The translations under genes were made by a program, and so were the position numbers. A DNA stretch of 15,330 nt from assembly GCA_964517795.1 (NCBI GenBank), contig CAZFDE010000061.1, positions 1-15,330 of the forward strand. Reading direction: 5' to 3'. Numbering within the stretch: the first letter of the stretch is position 1; every line of letters begins with the position of its first letter. The notes beneath the pieces are model-generated. The model was given only the letters and a program-made list of their open reading frames with translations, had not been told where the DNA came from and did no database searches. Shown here piece after piece: positions 1 through 6,144 of the stretch. The stretch comes from CAZFDE01 sp964517795 (GTDB lineage: Bacteria; Planctomycetota; Phycisphaerae; Sedimentisphaerales; Anaerobacaceae).

Positions 1-50
1 CGTATGCCAATACGGGTGAAATCGGCTTCCGCGTCTGCCGAATTCCCTAA
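1..50 (+). CDS. 3' end of an SUMF1/FGE-type (formylglycine-generating enzyme-like) protein, partial
   Basis: Only the last 15 codons are in the window. Reading from base 3 gives YANTGEIGFRVCRIP and then TAA at 48-50. The ending 'GFRV.R' a few residues before the stop is the usual C-terminus of the SUMF1/FGE-sulfatase fold, where iGFRv is the last conserved strand. Proteins of this fold either convert a sulfatase Cys to formylglycine or act as sugar or peptide binding domains, and they are numerous in planctomycetes. Nothing of the catalytic part is visible, so enzyme and non-enzyme members cannot be told apart. It converges on the DUF456 gene, leaving about 54 bp between the two stops. Confidence 0.55.
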   Translation, partial: YANTGEIGFRVCRIP

Positions 51-104
51 ACAAACATTAGTTTTTTTTTATTCCGGACTGAATTTGTAAACGGACATTA
101 ATGC

Positions 105-620
105 CTAAGGCCAGAGAGCGGCGATGAGGACGGCCCACCAGATACACATTCCAATCAGAGTTTTTGAAACAGCGCCGAGCAATTGCCCGGTGCCGGCCCC
201 GAACCCGCTGTGGATCGAGCGGACCAAGGGTTTGTGGGTGATCAACTCGATCAGAATCGTACCGGCGGCCGCCCCAAGACACGCGCCGATCAGGGTTCCG
301 GCGACGGGAACCGGGATGATAAACGTGCCGATGATCGCGCCGACAAGTGCCCCGGCGATCGCACCGGCTGAAGCCCAGAATCCCGCACCGGCCCGCCGGG
401 CACCCATCGCGCCTGCGAAAAACTCGACAATCTCACCCAGCAGGGCCAACAGGGTAATCAAGATCAGAACCCATATCGAAAAGATATGATGCTCGGAAAA
501 TCGCCATGCAAACAGACAGGTCGCGATCACCATCAGCCAGTTTCCCGGCAATGCAAACGGCACCAGGATTACCGCAAAGGCATTGAATACGATCAGGATG
601 GCTAAATAGATATAGATCAT
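105..620 (-). CDS. DUF456 family membrane protein
   Basis: This 171-residue, almost entirely hydrophobic protein matches the DUF456 family in length and pattern. It has an N-terminal helix (about residues 3-24) ending in the family-like turn 'LPGNWLM'. A second helix covers about 28-45 and a third about 48-65. Then comes a Gly/Ala-rich stretch (about 68-130) with repeated small-residue spacing (GARRAGAGFWASAGAIAGAL, later GACLGAAAGT) resembling glycine-zipper packing, and a last hydrophobic helix near the C-terminus. No catalytic residues are visible and the family has no established function. An inner-membrane location is inferred from the helices. The ATG follows the trmB stop by only 3 nt, so the two are almost certainly co-transcribed and translationally coupled. 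Confidence 0.8.
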   Translation of the reverse strand: MIYIYLAILIVFNAFAVILVPFALPGNWLMVIATCLFAWRFSEHHIFSIWVLILITLLALLGEIVEFFAGAMGARRAGAGFWASAGAIAGALVGAIIGTFIIPVPVAGTLIGACLGAAAGTILIELITHKPLVRSIHSGFGAGTGQLLGAVSKTLIGMCIWWAVLIAALWP

Positions 621-623
621 TGC

Positions 624-1262
624 TTAAATCTTTCGAACGGCTAACGCGAATTTTTCACGGCCTTCTTTGACGTATTTACGTTCGTAATTCGTCCCGACCA
701 GTTCGTTTTTACCCGCCCCGGCCGGGTGCTCGAATTCCGCCGCTTCGAATCGGTTACGGTTTTGATCGAATACCCGGCACATCTGCTCATAATAATCCGC
801 GTGATCGGTCGCCAATTGCACCCGCCCGCCGGGTTTGAGCGTCTGGTAAAGCCGGTCAACATTATCATCGGTGACGAACCGCCGCTTATGATGGCGTTTT
901 TTGGGCCACGGATCAGGGTAATAAATATGATAACAGTCCACCGATCCGTCGGGAATATGGGTTTGGATGAACGCTGCGGCATCGGTCCGGGTCAGCCGCA
1001 CGTTGCGCAGATCATGTCGCCCGACGCGGTCCACCGAATATCGATAATACTTGCTGGCCCATTCGATCCCCAGAAAATTCAGATTTGCGAATGCCCTGGC
1101 CTGGTGGATCAGAAACGTCCCGCGTCCGCTGCCGATTTCGATATGCAGCGGTGCCGAACGTCCGAAAATCGTCTCAAAATCCAGAAATCCGTCAAACGGA
1201 CCCGGATCGATCACCACCCACGAATATATTTTAAATTGTCTTGCCGGCATCTTATTCCACAC
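624..1262 (-). CDS. trmB: tRNA (guanine-N7-)-methyltransferase
   Basis: TrmB transfers a methyl group from S-adenosylmethionine to N7 of G46 in the tRNA variable loop; it is cytoplasmic. The 212-residue length fits the family. Visible landmarks are SAM motif I 'IEIGSGRG' (about residues 41-48), the following 'FLGIEW' strand whose acidic residue contacts SAM, the signature 'YYPDPWPKKRHHKRRF' (about 114-129) and the C-terminal 'TNYERKY' (about 191-197), corresponding to the TxYE motif that binds the target guanosine. All key residues are present. Two starts are possible: Met1 at 1262, or Met5 at 1250, which has GGA a short distance upstream; the longer form is given. It is the first gene of a two-gene unit with the DUF456 gene and is divergent from the isochorismatase-like gene. 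Confidence 0.95.
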   Translation of the reverse strand: MWNKMPARQFKIYSWVVIDPGPFDGFLDFETIFGRSAPLHIEIGSGRGTFLIHQARAFANLNFLGIEWASKYYRYSVDRVGRHDLRNVRLTRTDAAAFIQTHIPDGSVDCYHIYYPDPWPKKRHHKRRFVTDDNVDRLYQTLKPGGRVQLATDHADYYEQMCRVFDQNRNRFEAAEFEHPAGAGKNELVGTNYERKYVKEGREKFALAVRKI

Positions 1263-1280
1263 AATATTAACTCATCGCCT

Positions 1281-1310
1281 ATTATAGACGATTATGCCGC
1301 TTATATGCAA
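1281..1310 (-). promoter_or_regulatory. Sigma70-type promoter for trmB-DUF456
   Basis: On the minus strand there is a TTGCAT -35 box (complement of 1305-1310), an 18-bp spacer and a perfect TATAAT -10 box (complement of 1281-1286). Transcription would start near 1274, giving a leader of about 12 nt to Met1 of TrmB or about 24 nt to Met5. This is inferred from consensus match and position only. Confidence 0.5.
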
Positions 1311-1433
1311 AAACTGACTGATTTTCAGTAAATGGATGATTAAGTCGCCGGTCTTTTCTTTCGATAATTTCCTGCAGAACTGTTTTTGCGAATCAGGCGT
1401 ATCAACTAACGGCATTGTTTAAAGGATAATACT

Positions 1434-2123
1434 ATGATTCGCCATTTTTTACGACATAAACGCCGACAAATACTTATCGACGTGAGCACACAAAGGGACT
1501 TATTGCTCGCCGAAGGTTCATCGTGTGTCGGCAATCACCGTCGGGTTTTGAGCAACATTCGCCGCATGATGGCTTGGGCGCGCAAGAATCATATTCATGT
1601 CATATCGACCTGCGAGGTTTATCCGGCCGACAACGGTCATTCCTATTGCCTCGACGGCACCGACGGCCAGCGAAAGATCCCCTATACCCTGCTGCCGAAC
1701 CGCCGCAGTTTCCCTGCGGACGAACATACCGCCCTGCCGCTGGATGTCTTTCGCCGATATCGCCAGATCATCCTTCACGAACGGTGCAGCGATCCGTTTG
1801 ACGAACCCTGTATCGATCGGCTGCTCAGCGATCTGCGCAATTGCGATTTTATCGTGATCGGCTCGGCCGCGGAACTGTCGGTCCTGTCTGTGGTGCTGGG
1901 ACTGCTGCAGCGCGGCAAAAATGTGACCGTTGTCGAGGATGCTGTCGGCTGCTGCGACAAGGCCGAGGGAAAACTGGCGCTTCGCAAAATGTTTGCCAAG
2001 GGTGCCAAGATGGTTTCAGCCAAATCGTTTGCCGGGACCAGCCATCTGCGCTCCGTTGGCGTCTGCGACTGCAAGCTTTGCCGAGATCGATTGCAAAAAA
2101 CGACGCAAGCTGCTGTCAATTGA
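1434..2123 (+). CDS. Isochorismatase-fold protein lacking the usual catalytic Cys and Lys
   Basis: The 229-residue protein has the layout of the isochorismatase/cysteine-hydrolase superfamily. It shows 'ILIDVSTQRD' with the first-strand Asp (D16), a helix, 'HIHVISTCEVY' as the next strand, 'LDGTDGQRKIP' (about 73-83), the 'IILHERCSDPF' strand (about 112-122) and the nucleophile-elbow region 'IVIGSAAELSVLSVVLGLL' followed by 'KNVTVVEDAVG'. In active enzymes the elbow reads like G-x-A-T-D-x-C-V; here the Cys position is Ser149. The catalytic Lys expected before the S-x-x-F strand is replaced by His115/Glu116. Only the Asp of the triad is clear, so hydrolase activity is doubtful. The C-terminus carries 'CDCKLC' (211-216), a possible metal-binding cluster of unknown role. 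AAAGGA at 1421-1426, 7 nt before the ATG, fixes the start. It stands alone on its strand. Confidence 0.72.
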   Translation: MIRHFLRHKRRQILIDVSTQRDLLLAEGSSCVGNHRRVLSNIRRMMAWARKNHIHVISTCEVYPADNGHSYCLDGTDGQRKIPYTLLPNRRSFPADEHTALPLDVFRRYRQIILHERCSDPFDEPCIDRLLSDLRNCDFIVIGSAAELSVLSVVLGLLQRGKNVTVVEDAVGCCDKAEGKLALRKMFAKGAKMVSAKSFAGTSHLRSVGVCDCKLCRDRLQKTTQAAVN

Positions 2124-2136
2124 GTCGGTAAGACTC
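2122..2136 (+). terminator. Weak hairpin at the stop codon of the isochorismatase-like gene
   Basis: GAGTC (2122-2126) and GACTC (2132-2136) form a 5-bp stem with a GGTAA loop overlapping the stop codon, followed by GCATTTTG. The stem is short and the T-run imperfect, so it is only a possible terminator separating this gene from the promoter at 2260. Confidence 0.25.
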
Positions 2137-2259
2137 GCATTTTGTCGGCGTGAATCTCATATCAAAATCCCCTTTATGATTTTGTATGCTGCATCTGTTT
2201 TTCTAATCGTTGCGAACATGGGGTATCGGATAAATATCAGCATCGGGGGCTTGTTCTTC

Positions 2260-2287
2260 TTGCAAAATAGCGATGTGCGGCTATAAT
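2260..2287 (+). promoter_or_regulatory. Strong sigma70-type promoter for the 2326-4634 operon
   Basis: TTGCAA (2260-2265), a 16-bp spacer and a perfect TATAAT (2282-2287) lie about 40 bp before the ATG at 2326. A GAAAGGAGG ribosome binding site (2311-2319) sits between them. Expected transcription start is near 2294. This is the best promoter match seen in the window. Confidence 0.6.
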
Positions 2288-2325
2288 GGGCGCTGATCGT
2301 TACAGAAATCGAAAGGAGGCTTGCG

Positions 2326-2811
2326 ATGTGGATCAAAATCGCTTTGGCGATCATTGTTTTATTCGCAATTATCATCGGCATCGGCTATTTTACATCCAAC
2401 GATTCCGAACCGAACAAATCGTACACCTATCAGGAAACGATCGCCCGCGATGATGCCCGGCTCCGCGCTGATCCGAATGTTGCCAAAGTTCAGGCCCAGC
2501 AGCAGGAAATAACCGCCGACGCTGATATTGTCGAGAGCGCCTCTACCGACGAAGTAAAGATGCCGGAATTTCGCGAACTCTCGATCGAAGAAGAAGTCGA
2601 TGCGCAGCGGCTCTTTGAGATGGCGCTGGCCGAGCGAAAAATGGGCCGCCTGCCGGTGGTGACATATAAAAACATGGTGGACTATTGTCGCCAGATCATC
2701 GAAAAGTTCCCCGGTTCGGAATATGCATGGAAGGCCAAGCGGATGCTGGCGGATATTCCTGAGCGTTACCGCGAGCAATATGAGATCACCGACGAAGAAC
2801 TGAAATTCTAA
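2326..2811 (+). CDS. Small membrane-anchored protein with a C-terminal TPR-like motif
   Basis: No named family is recognised for this 161-residue protein. It begins with one hydrophobic helix (about residues 4-22, 'IALAIIVLFAIIIGIGYF') without a cleavage site or lipobox, so it is probably inner-membrane anchored with the rest outside the cytoplasm. A charged, Glu/Asp/Gln-rich linker follows (about 25-85). The C-terminal part 'CRQIIEKFPGSEYAWKAKRM' (about 121-140) is the classic 'ii..fPgSeya..A...l' helix pair of TPR/YbgF-like proteins, preceded by 'AQRLFEMALAERKMG'-type helices. A strong GGAGG 6 nt before the ATG supports the start. It is the first gene of an operon with the thymidylate synthase-like gene 26 nt downstream and ispA beyond. 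A scaffold or adaptor role is possible but inferred from the TPR-like motif alone. Confidence 0.7.
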   Translation: MWIKIALAIIVLFAIIIGIGYFTSNDSEPNKSYTYQETIARDDARLRADPNVAKVQAQQQEITADADIVESASTDEVKMPEFRELSIEEEVDAQRLFEMALAERKMGRLPVVTYKNMVDYCRQIIEKFPGSEYAWKAKRMLADIPERYREQYEITDEELKF

Positions 2812-2837
2812 CGCAGGATTGATTCATGGAGGATAAG

Positions 2838-3725
2838 ATGCAAACGATCTGTCAGGGCAATATACCGGTCCTCGAGATCACCGCGGCATGCCTTCCGGAG
2901 GCATGGGAAAAAACAGTCCTGGCCGTCTGGGATAACGGCATTACGATTAAGACCCAGTACGACAAGCCCGAGGATCCGCCCAGCCGCGATGCGACGGTCA
3001 TGGTCACGATCGCCGATCCGTTCAATGAGCCGCGGATCCATAAGAATTTCCCGGGCGGGCCCGTAGAACTGGAATCCTATCGTCAGGAAGTGGTGGACGG
3101 GATTCACGATCATTGGATCGATCCGGCAGCGGGCAAATGGACGTATACCTATCATGAACGAATCTTCGCGTATTGCCCGGTCGATGATCTGCGAAATCCC
3201 AATACCGCCAAGCCCTTTAAGCCGTTCGACCAGATTCAGTACATCATTGATGCGCTGAGTAAAACCGCTCATACACGACGCGCACAGGCGATCACGTGGA
3301 TGCCGACGGCCGACCCGATGACCGACGACCCGCCGTGCCTGCAGCGAATCTGGTGCAGGCTTGTGCCCGATGAGGCCGGCACCTTCTGGCTGAATATGAA
3401 TACGCACTGGCGCAGCCGCGACCTGTACAAGGCGTGGTTTATGAATGTCTATGCCCTGACCGAACTGCAGCGGATCATGGCCGAAAAGATCGCCGCCAAT
3501 ATCAACCAGCCCGTTAAGGTCGGCCGCTATGTCGATATCACCGACTCGCTGCACATCTACGGCAGCTATTTTCGCGATGTCGAGCCGGAGATCGAAAAAA
3601 TGCGGCGAATCCCCTATACCGAGCGGGCATGGGAAAGCACTCACCCGGCATTCGAGATGCTCACCGCTGAGGCGAAAGCGAACCTCGCCAACGATCCAGA
3701 TTACTACGCCAAAGGACAACAATAA
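2838..3725 (+). CDS. Thymidylate synthase family protein
   Basis: Thymidylate synthases methylate dUMP to dTMP with methylene-tetrahydrofolate. Recognisable motifs in this 295-residue protein, in order, are the phosphate-binding Arg pair 'TRRAQAITW' (R147-R148), the nucleophile region 'DDPPCLQRIWCRL' (Cys167), 'HWRSRDLYKAWFMNVYAL' (191-208), matching RSxD...N with Asn203 at the position that favours dUMP over dCMP, and 'DSLHIYGSYF' (236-245), with the His and Tyr that bind deoxyribose. One oddity is that the residue after the catalytic Cys is Leu rather than the common His. The N-terminal 100 residues are not like classical ThyA, so this is a divergent branch and a non-dUMP substrate is not excluded. 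The start is set at 2838, not the in-frame ATG at 2826, because GGAGG (2828-2832) stands 5 nt before 2838. It is the middle gene of the operon; its stop is 3 nt before the ispA start. Confidence 0.78.
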   Translation: MQTICQGNIPVLEITAACLPEAWEKTVLAVWDNGITIKTQYDKPEDPPSRDATVMVTIADPFNEPRIHKNFPGGPVELESYRQEVVDGIHDHWIDPAAGKWTYTYHERIFAYCPVDDLRNPNTAKPFKPFDQIQYIIDALSKTAHTRRAQAITWMPTADPMTDDPPCLQRIWCRLVPDEAGTFWLNMNTHWRSRDLYKAWFMNVYALTELQRIMAEKIAANINQPVKVGRYVDITDSLHIYGSYFRDVEPEIEKMRRIPYTERAWESTHPAFEMLTAEAKANLANDPDYYAKGQQ

Positions 3726-3728
3726 CTA

Positions 3729-4634
3729 ATGGATCAACCATTTACTGAGAAATTAGCCAAAGAAAAAGAGCGGGTTAACCGGATGCTGTCGGAAATCCTG
3801 TCCGACTATGCAGATATCGAGCCGGGCCTCAACGATGCGGTTACCTATTGCCTCGATGCACCCGGCAAGCGGATTCGCGGGGCACTGGTGATTATGGTTT
3901 CTCGGATGCTTTGCCAAACCGAAAACCCGGACGCCGAGATTGCTGCTGCGGCCGTCGAGATGGTGCATACCTATTCGCTGATCCACGATGATCTGCCGGC
4001 GATGGACGATGACGATCTTCGCCGCGGCCGGGCAACCTGTCACAAAAAGTTCGACGAGGCGACGGCCATTCTCACCGGCGATGCGCTGCTAACGATGGCG
4101 TTTGAGATTGTCGCGAAGAAGGTTGCTGAACCCCAAAAGGCGACAGCTTTGATCCGCACGTTATCTGAAGCGGGCGGTCCGCACGGCATGGTTGGCGGAC
4201 AGGCCGCGGACCTGACCGCAGCGAGCAATCCCGATATTCTCTCAGACGATAATGCCGCACAGCAGCTCGAATCGATCCACATGCGAAAGACGGCAAAAAT
4301 AATTTCTGCGGCCGCGGTCATGGGTGCGATCTGCGGCGGTGCGGATGATAAACAGATCGAGAATCTTCGCCGATACGGCCTGAAGGTCGGGCTGGGTTTT
4401 CAAATCGCCGACGATATCCTCGATGTCAGCGCGACCTCCGAGCAGTTAGGCAAAACCGCCGGCAAAGATACCCGCTCGGGAAAACTCACCTACCCAGCTT
4501 TAATAGGCATGGCCGAATCGCAGAAACTCGCCCAAAAAATCGCCGACGAAGCCATCGACGCCCTGATCCCCTTCGGCCCAAAGGCCGAATCCCTCCGCCA
4601 ACTCGCCAAAATCCTGCTCAATCGAAAAAAATAG
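3729..4634 (+). CDS. ispA: Polyprenyl diphosphate synthase (farnesyl/geranylgeranyl type)
   Basis: Condenses isopentenyl diphosphate with allylic diphosphates to make C15 or C20 prenyl diphosphates for quinone, carotenoid or lipid carrier synthesis. At 301 residues it has the length of bacterial FPP synthase. The first Asp-rich motif 'HDDLPAMDDDDLRRGRATCH' (about 86-105, DDx4D) is close to that of IspA. The second, 'QIADDILDV' (about 225-233), is intact, as are 'GKRIRG' (46-51) and 'GGQAADL' (156-162). The residue upstream of the first motif is Leu/Ile-like rather than bulky aromatic, so product length cannot be fixed. A Gly-Lys-x-T-x-P loop (241-256) is present. Its final 12 codons (RQLAKILLNRKK) are duplicated at about 6073-6110, downstream of the ATPase gene, indicating an insertion at the 3' end of this gene. 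Confidence 0.93.
   Translation: MDQPFTEKLAKEKERVNRMLSEILSDYADIEPGLNDAVTYCLDAPGKRIRGALVIMVSRMLCQTENPDAEIAAAAVEMVHTYSLIHDDLPAMDDDDLRRGRATCHKKFDEATAILTGDALLTMAFEIVAKKVAEPQKATALIRTLSEAGGPHGMVGGQAADLTAASNPDILSDDNAAQQLESIHMRKTAKIISAAAVMGAICGGADDKQIENLRRYGLKVGLGFQIADDILDVSATSEQLGKTAGKDTRSGKLTYPALIGMAESQKLAQKIADEAIDALIPFGPKAESLRQLAKILLNRKK
4597..4633 (+). repeat. Direct repeat copy A (3' end of ispA) flanking ATPase 1
   Basis: This is the last 37 bp of the ispA coding region. It aligns with 6074-6111: 35 of 38 columns identical, with two substitutions (4602 C/T, 4612 T/G) and one indel in the A-run. This copy keeps the reading frame and stop codon and is therefore the functional one. Confidence 0.8.
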
Positions 4635-4841
4635 CCATGCACCCACCTTACAAGGAAAGAAATTTTCATATCTCTATTTGTATAAAGATATTATGCAAAT
4701 ACTAATTTCATACTAATTTATTTAATATTAGTATTTAGGGCGGACTGAATGGCCTTTTTTAGCAAAAAAACGATGTCTGTTTAAAAAATATTATCGGCTA
4801 ATTCAAAAATAGATTTTGAATTAGCCGATATTTATTGTATC
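4635..4841 (+). promoter_or_regulatory. AT-rich leader of ATPase 1 with repeated operator-like motifs
   Basis: This 207-bp gene-free stretch is strikingly AT-rich compared with ispA. It carries the 10-mer ATACTAATTT twice in direct orientation (4699-4708 and 4710-4719) and a 9-of-10 inverted match at 4725-4734. Together they give a 10-bp inverted repeat AAATACTAAT/ATTAGTATTT (4697-4706 and 4727-4736). Such clusters commonly bind a dimeric regulator. No clear -35/-10 pair or Shine-Dalgarno is seen. The palindrome at 4792-4830 is listed separately. Confidence 0.4.
4792..4830. repeat. Perfect 17-bp inverted repeat just upstream of ATPase 1
   Basis: The left arm at 4792-4808 begins TATCGGCTAATTC and is exactly reverse-complementary to 4814-4830, with a 5-nt centre. 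It ends 11 bp before the ATPase 1 ATG and covers the place where a ribosome binding site would be. There is no T-run after either arm, so it is not a standard terminator. It could be an operator, a translation-blocking RNA hairpin, or an end structure of a mobile unit. Confidence 0.85.
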
Positions 4842-6035
4842 ATGGCTAAAATGATTCAACGCAATTTGCTAAACGAAGTTCAAAAAGCGGCCGATTCTTT
4901 TGCGGTCGTTACACTCACCGGGCCTCGGCAGAGCGGTAAATCCACGCTCTGCAAAATGGTCTTTAAGCACCATGATTATGTCAATCTTGAAGCACCGGAT
5001 ATTCGTCGTTTTGCAATGAATGATCCGCGGGGTTTTCTTTCGCAGTATCCCAATGGCGCAATCCTTGATGAAATTCAACGATGTCCGGAATTGCCGAGTT
5101 ATCTTCAGGTCCTCGTTGACCGGGACAGACAGAAAGGCAAATGGATTCTGACCGGCTCACAGAATCTTTCGTTGCTCGAATCGGTGAGTCAGTCTTTGGC
5201 CGGCCGAACGGCGGTGCTGCATCTTCTGCCGCTGACCTACCCTGAAATATGCCGATTCAATGCTTATCCAAAAGAGATCGACGCGTTAATGCTCACGGGC
5301 GGATACCCCGCCATTTACGATCAGAAAATTGATCCATCCCAATGGCTGCGCGCCTATGTCGGGACATATATCGACCGCGATGCCCGCAATATCACCCGAA
5401 TAACCGATCTGGTTACGTTCCAGCGTTTTGTCGAATTGTGTGCCGGTCGAACCGGACAAATGTTGAACCTTTCGTCGCTTGCCGCCGATGCCGGGATCAG
5501 CCAGCCGACAGCAAAAGCCTGGCTGGGAGTCCTTGAAACCAGTTTCCTGGTATTTCGGCTGGTCCCGTTTATCAGTAATATGCGTAAACGATTAGTTAAA
5601 ATGCCGAAGCTGTTCTTTTACGATACAGGCCTGGTCTGTTGGCTGCTGGGAATTCGTTCCGCCGACCAATTGCGAAACCATCCTTTGCGCGGGGCTATTT
5701 TTGAAACATGGATTGTTTCAGAGATTATTAAGCACCGAACGAATCAAGGGCATGAACGCGGCGTTTATTTTTATCGCGATCGACAAGGCCGTGAGATTGA
5801 CTTGATCATCGAAGAACCGAATGCACTGCATGCCATTGAAATTAAATCAGGCCAGACTATTGGCGACGATACACTCCAAAAATCACTGCGCTGCGGCGAG
5901 CTGCTCGGTCCTCAAGGCCGCACCCGAACAACCATTATTTATGGCGGCAATGCCCAACAGCAAGTTAAGGACATGTTGATTGTACCCTGGAATAAAATAA
6001 CCGAATCCACAATTGACAGCGAACCGATCGTTTGA
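4842..6035 (+). CDS. AAA_14/DUF4143 ATPase (ATPase 1)
   Basis: This 397-residue protein is a full-length member of the AAA_14 plus DUF4143 family. Walker A is 'GPRQSGKST' (27-35) and Walker B 'AILDEIQRCPEL' (73-84). Sensor-like 'WILTGSQNLSLL' (101-112) is followed by 'SQSLAGR' (116-122). The DUF4143 part carries 'YIDRDARNI' (177-185), a winged-helix-like segment near 207-235 and the hallmark 'KRLVKMPKLFFYDTGL' (249-264). The C-terminus has a PD-(D/E)xK nuclease-like core: Glu288, Asp320 in 'GREIDLI' and 'IEIK' (332-335). The cellular role of the family is unresolved. The start is ATG 4842 or 4851; neither has a good Shine-Dalgarno. It sits between two copies of the ispA 3' end and has no apparent partner gene, consistent with arrival as a single-gene insertion. 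Confidence 0.9.
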   Translation: MAKMIQRNLLNEVQKAADSFAVVTLTGPRQSGKSTLCKMVFKHHDYVNLEAPDIRRFAMNDPRGFLSQYPNGAILDEIQRCPELPSYLQVLVDRDRQKGKWILTGSQNLSLLESVSQSLAGRTAVLHLLPLTYPEICRFNAYPKEIDALMLTGGYPAIYDQKIDPSQWLRAYVGTYIDRDARNITRITDLVTFQRFVELCAGRTGQMLNLSSLAADAGISQPTAKAWLGVLETSFLVFRLVPFISNMRKRLVKMPKLFFYDTGLVCWLLGIRSADQLRNHPLRGAIFETWIVSEIIKHRTNQGHERGVYFYRDRQGREIDLIIEEPNALHAIEIKSGQTIGDDTLQKSLRCGELLGPQGRTRTTIIYGGNAQQQVKDMLIVPWNKITESTIDSEPIV

Positions 6036-6073
6036 ATATGAATTTGGGGGTTGAAGTGAGGCTGACCCCTTTC

Positions 6074-6111
6074 GCCAATTCGCCAAAAGCCTGCTCAATC
6101 GAAAGAAAATA
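6074..6111 (+). repeat. ispA: Direct repeat copy B: decayed remnant of the ispA 3' end
   Basis: Reading from 6073 gives RQFAKSLLNRKKIK, matching RQLAKILLNRKK at the end of IspA. One extra A in the A-run destroys the stop codon that copy A has, and both base changes (CTC to TTC, ATC to AGC) alter the amino acid, so this copy is under no coding constraint. A further weak match just upstream (6062-6074 against 4564-4576) suggests the remnant may be longer with an internal deletion. It lies about 33 bp from the convergent oxidoreductase stop. Confidence 0.75.
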
Positions 6112-6144
6112 AAATCTATGGATTTATCTTCGTTAGTTAGTCTT

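Noticed and set aside
47..70. CTAA-loop-TTAG followed by nine T's after the SUMF1-like stop, as a terminator
   Set aside because: The stem is only four A/T-rich pairs; too weak to call, though the T-run is suggestive.
2826..2837. Upstream ATG for the thymidylate synthase-like gene
   Set aside because: It overlaps the GGAGG that serves the ATG at 2838 and has no ribosome binding site of its own.
4635..6073. Terminal inverted repeats at the ends of the ATPase 1 insertion, as in a classical insertion sequence
   Set aside because: Comparing the sequence just inside repeat A with the reverse complement of that just inside repeat B shows no convincing match, and no transposase is present.
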